Part shown: positions 61,651-64,000 of the stretch, piece by piece
How the letters are laid out: each line of letters begins with the position of its first letter
Numbering within the stretch: position 1 is the stretch's first letter
Assembly (NCBI GenBank): GCA_026224775.1
Contig: JAMFRP010000058.1
Location: forward strand, 1-64,000
Length of the DNA: 64,000 bases
Source of the DNA: Bacteroidota bacterium
GTDB lineage: Bacteria; Bacteroidota; Bacteroidia; Sphingobacteriales; Sphingobacteriaceae
Direction of reading: 5' to 3'
Translations under genes and position numbers: made by a program
The notes under the pieces: generated by a model
What the model was told of the DNA's origin: nothing
The model's input: only the letters and a program-made list of their open reading frames with translations
Databases searched by the model: none

Positions 61651-61678
61651 TGTGAGATATTGATATTAACTTTTCATA

Positions 61679-61709
61679 TTATACCAAAACAGTTACTTTT
61701 TATACCAAA
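61679..61709 (-). promoter_or_regulatory. Direct-repeat operator pair upstream of the TonB receptor
   Basis: TTATACCAAA occurs at 61679-61688 and 61700-61709, a 21-bp period; read toward the receptor it is TTTGGTATAA twice. Spacing is typical of LytTR dimer sites. The adjacent LytTR regulator is the obvious ligand. Confidence 0.65.
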
Positions 61710-61805
61710 GTGCCTGTGGTACATAGAACTAAAAACTCGTATTTTATTTTATTACGGGTTCATTCTCTGTTAGATCCATAAATAGAATAGGATATCAGAT
61801 CTCTA

Positions 61806-61836
61806 TTTGGTATAATAAATAGCGGGGTTGGTATAA
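61806..61836 (+). promoter_or_regulatory. Direct-repeat operator pair upstream of the histidine kinase
   Basis: TTTGGTATAA (61806-61815) and GTTGGTATAA (61827-61836, one mismatch) repeat with a 21-bp period, the mirror image of the pair at 61679-61709 with respect to the divergent genes. This suggests autoregulation of the two-component system. Confidence 0.65.
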
Positions 61837-61864
61837 TTGAGTAGGGTGAATAAACATGATTATC

Positions 61865-61872
61865 TACCTTTA
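61865..61872 (+). promoter_or_regulatory. -7 box of the lytS-like gene
   Basis: TACCTTTA, one mismatch from TAnnTTTG, begins exactly 28 bases after operator 61806-61836, the same spacing as on the divergent side. Confidence 0.5.
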
Positions 61873-61893
61873 AAATGTTTTTAAGTAAATAGC

Positions 61894-62949
61894 ATGGATC
61901 CGGCAAGTAATGTAAAACCCTTTAACAATGATATCATTCTTAGATTTATCGTAGATCGGAAGTATAGGATACTCCGACATCTAATTTTGATCATGCTTTT
62001 GGGGGCCGTATTTTATACCAGCAAGACGGAGTTTTCTGACCCATTAAGTACATATCTTAAAGTTAGCACATTTTCTATTTTGCTCTCCTTGTTTTACATC
62101 AACATGTACTGGTTGGTTCCAAAATTCCTTTTCAAAGATAGTTACCTGGGTTATTTTTTTTGGAACATCGTTTTGTCTATCCTTGTTGTGCTGGTAGGGA
62201 TAGGTGTAAAACATTTTGTACACACTCATTCTAAACAACCTTCTTATCAAAGGGACGAATCGAATTTGTTTGTTTTTTATTTTTTATTTACCGTGCTGAT
62301 AGGCGCCTCTGCGGCAATAAAGCTTTTCCAGCGGTGGATTGCGGATTCCCAACGAATCAATGAATTAGAAACGGCTACCATACAGTCGGAGCTTGAAAAT
62401 TTAAAAAAGCAGATCAACCCTCATTTTCTTTTCAATACCTTAAATAACGTTAACGTATTAACCAAAAAAGACCCGGAAAAAGCATCCCAGGTATTAATGA
62501 AATTAAGCGACCTTTTGCGTTATCAATTATATGATAGTGCGCGGGCAAAGATATTTCTGACCGCTGACATTCACTTTCTGGAAGATTTTTTGAACCTGGA
62601 AAAGATCAGGCGCGATAACTTTGATTTTACCATCACCCGTGAAGGGGCATTGCAGGGACTTGAAATTCCACCTTTATTATTTATAACATTTGTAGAAAAT
62701 GCGGTGAAACACAATATTGATGCTGAAGAACGTTCTTTTGTAGATGTTTTTTTTGCTATAGTAGATGAAGAACTTCATTTCAGTTGTATAAATTCCAAAC
62801 CTAAAATAAAGGTTAACCGTAATGGAAGCGGCGGTTTGGGTTTAGCAAATGTAAAGCGCAGGCTGGAACTCATTTACCCTGACAGTCATGATTTGCGGAT
62901 AACTGATAATGTTGAAACCTTTAATGTGCAATTAATTATAAAAAAATGA
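61894..62949 (+). CDS. LytS/YehU-type sensor histidine kinase
   Basis: A 351-residue kinase with four predicted membrane helices in the first 145 residues (two near 30-45 and 58-78, two near 90-106 and 125-145), a coiled linker, then the His_kinase domain with His177 in INPHFLFNTLNN and an ATPase domain with FVENAVKHNI and GSGGLGLANVKRRLEL. No periplasmic sensing domain of note. It overlaps the response regulator by 4 bases and is divergent from a TonB receptor with which it shares mirrored operators. Confidence 0.93.
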   Translation: MDPASNVKPFNNDIILRFIVDRKYRILRHLILIMLLGAVFYTSKTEFSDPLSTYLKVSTFSILLSLFYINMYWLVPKFLFKDSYLGYFFWNIVLSILVVLVGIGVKHFVHTHSKQPSYQRDESNLFVFYFLFTVLIGASAAIKLFQRWIADSQRINELETATIQSELENLKKQINPHFLFNTLNNVNVLTKKDPEKASQVLMKLSDLLRYQLYDSARAKIFLTADIHFLEDFLNLEKIRRDNFDFTITREGALQGLEIPPLLFITFVENAVKHNIDAEERSFVDVFFAIVDEELHFSCINSKPKIKVNRNGSGGLGLANVKRRLELIYPDSHDLRITDNVETFNVQLIIKK

Positions 62950-63668
62950 GAGGAATTATTGTTGATGATGAACCGCTGGCCAGAGACGCTATAGAACTAT
63001 TAACAGCCAGGGTGGTAAATTTAGAGATCACAGCAACATTCAGCAGCGCTATGGCCGCTTCAAAATACATCAACGAAAACCCCGTTGACCTCATCTTTCT
63101 TGATATTGAAATGCCTGGAATCAACGGGATTGAATTTGCCAAAACCATTCCTGAGAAGACCCTTGTTATATTTACCACTGCATACTCGGAATATGCGTTG
63201 GACGGATATGACCTGGATGCGATTGATTACCTGGTGAAACCGGTTAAAGAGGAACGCTTTCAAAAAGCAGTAAATAAAGCCATCGCCTACCACCAACTAT
63301 TGGATGGTAAAGCCTCCACAAGTGAAATACAAAACTACGGCGATGACTATTTCTTTGTTAAATCCGAAAGGAAATTTATTAAAATTTATTTTAAGGATAT
63401 TCTTTTTATTGAAGGACTGAAAGACTATGTAGTGATGCAGACAGATGATCAAAGAATTATGACGGCAATGAATATCAAAACGATCCATGATCAGCTGCCT
63501 CAGCATATTTTTGTAAGGATCGGCAAATCCTATGTGATTAACATAAAAGAGATTGCCTCTTTTGATAATAATACCGTACTAATAAGAAAATACGAAATTC
63601 CGATAGGTAATACGTACAGGAATTACTTTTTTGATAATTTCATAACAAAGAAGGTTATTGGCAGATAA
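62946..63668 (+). CDS. LytTR-type response regulator
   Basis: A 240-residue regulator: receiver domain with acidic pocket VDDEP and phosphoacceptor Asp53 in FLDIEMPGINGIEF, conserved Lys in YLVKPVKEERF, and a C-terminal LytTR DNA-binding domain (about 140-238; YFFVKSERKFIKIYF, HIFVRIGKSYVINIKEI, IGNTYRNYFF). Translationally coupled to the kinase (ATGA). Proposed to bind the paired 10-bp repeats in the kinase/receptor interval. Confidence 0.95.
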   Translation: MRGIIVDDEPLARDAIELLTARVVNLEITATFSSAMAASKYINENPVDLIFLDIEMPGINGIEFAKTIPEKTLVIFTTAYSEYALDGYDLDAIDYLVKPVKEERFQKAVNKAIAYHQLLDGKASTSEIQNYGDDYFFVKSERKFIKIYFKDILFIEGLKDYVVMQTDDQRIMTAMNIKTIHDQLPQHIFVRIGKSYVINIKEIASFDNNTVLIRKYEIPIGNTYRNYFFDNFITKKVIGR

Positions 63669-63685
63669 CTAGCACGTTGTTTAAA

Positions 63686-63729
63686 GCTTGCTAGTGCAAA
63701 CTGCGAAATGGCTGTTTGCACTAGCAGGC
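63686..63729. repeat. Inverted repeat after the response regulator
   Basis: GCTTGCTAGTGCAAAC and GTTTGCACTAGCAGGC form a 16-bp stem with one G-U pair and a 12-base loop. No T run follows on either side, so it may be a terminator aided by other factors or a repeat element. It lies between convergent genes. Confidence 0.6.
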
Positions 63730-63742
63730 CGCCGCTCGTTAT

Positions 63743-64000
63743 TTATTTTACCTGCCCTGGTCCGTTAGTATTGCGGATATAGGGAGCGAGTACTCCCTGT
63801 AAAAGGGCGGCAGCTTTAAGGTGCCCCTTTACATTTGGATGAGCTGAATCGTTAAAGTCATCCTTAACATTTAGCCAGCCGCTTGTATCCACATAATGAA
63901 TTTTATTGTCACCAAGCTTATTTCTGGAATTTACAGCCCCCATAGTCGCAGTAGCTTTGGTACCTGAAAAAGTTTTCATGACAAATATTTCTGCGGTCGG
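63743..64000 (-). CDS. SGNH/GDSL hydrolase, C-terminal part (truncated by window edge)
   Basis: The minus-strand frame is open to the right edge (at least 85 codons, last visible residues before the first Met are TAEIFV). NDSAHPNVKGHLKAAALL is SGNH block V with the Asp-x-x-His pair, and VMKTFSG precedes it. The N-terminal catalytic Ser is outside. Probably a secreted esterase or carbohydrate-active SGNH protein; the nature of the upstream part is unknown. Its start is not in the window. Confidence 0.7.
   Translation of the reverse strand, partial: PTAEIFVMKTFSGTKATATMGAVNSRNKLGDNKIHYVDTSGWLNVKDDFNDSAHPNVKGHLKAAALLQGVLAPYIRNTNGPGQVK

Overview
The window looks like a Bacteroidota chromosome, most likely Sphingobacteriaceae (Mucilaginibacter or Pedobacter type; genus not settled). 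Reasons: a PorV type IX secretion protein, a TonB-dependent receptor with an N-terminal carboxypeptidase-regulatory-like domain paired with a DUF4249 lipoprotein, DUF4369/DUF5106-type thioredoxin, LytS/LytTR signalling, a FadL/SGNH pair, Bacteroidota -7 boxes (TAnnTTTG) and almost no Shine-Dalgarno sequences. No rRNA, tRNA, CRISPR, prophage or insertion sequence was seen.

Layout. 1-4.2 kb: 3' part of a collagen-like gene, a thioredoxin-fold lipoprotein-like protein and porV. 4.4-20.5 kb: a fatty-acid degradation region. One minus-strand block holds acyl-CoA dehydrogenase, EtfB/EtfA, thioesterase and acyl-CoA-binding protein. A second holds a DUF2147 protein, a fused 3-hydroxyacyl-CoA dehydrogenase/enoyl-CoA hydratase, thiolase, acyl-CoA ligase, enoyl-CoA isomerase and a 2,4-dienoyl-CoA-reductase-like SDR. 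An AraC regulator and a divergent FadL/SGNH-hydrolase pair complete it. Three near-identical 25-29 bp operators sit at the same distance from the -7 box of the three promoters, so this reads as one AraC-controlled fad regulon.

20.6-28.4 kb: mannonate-oxidoreductase-like SDR, small proteins, a PE-LIG-POL DNA ligase D, a multi-PAS histidine kinase and a DUF72 protein. 28.7-40.1 kb: MOSC protein, then a sulfite/sulfate reduction operon (siroheme-type reductase, CobA, siroheme-synthase/TauE fusion, CysH) and an OprP-type porin with a PstSCAB-like ABC importer. The sulfur operon begins with a 9-residue leader peptide containing three Cys codons, followed by a terminator hairpin and a possible antiterminator: a candidate cysteine attenuator. 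The porin/Pst-like operon is preceded by a 33-codon ORF ending Cys-Cys-stop, and its binding protein has lost the usual Ser/Thr phosphate contacts, so it may import sulfate or another oxyanion rather than phosphate.

40.2-54.3 kb: proBA, succinate-semialdehyde dehydrogenase, mnmA, topA, 3'-5' exonuclease, a double ABC ATPase, GNAT, a sigma/anti-sigma pair and cold-shock proteins. 54.4-64 kb: 2OG oxygenase, katG, MarC, and a TonB receptor/DUF4249 unit divergent from a LytS/LytTR two-component system. The shared intergenic region carries two mirrored pairs of 10-bp direct repeats, each with a 21-bp period and 28 bp from a -7 box. An SGNH hydrolase is cut by the right edge. Several families of palindromic intergenic repeats are scattered through the window.
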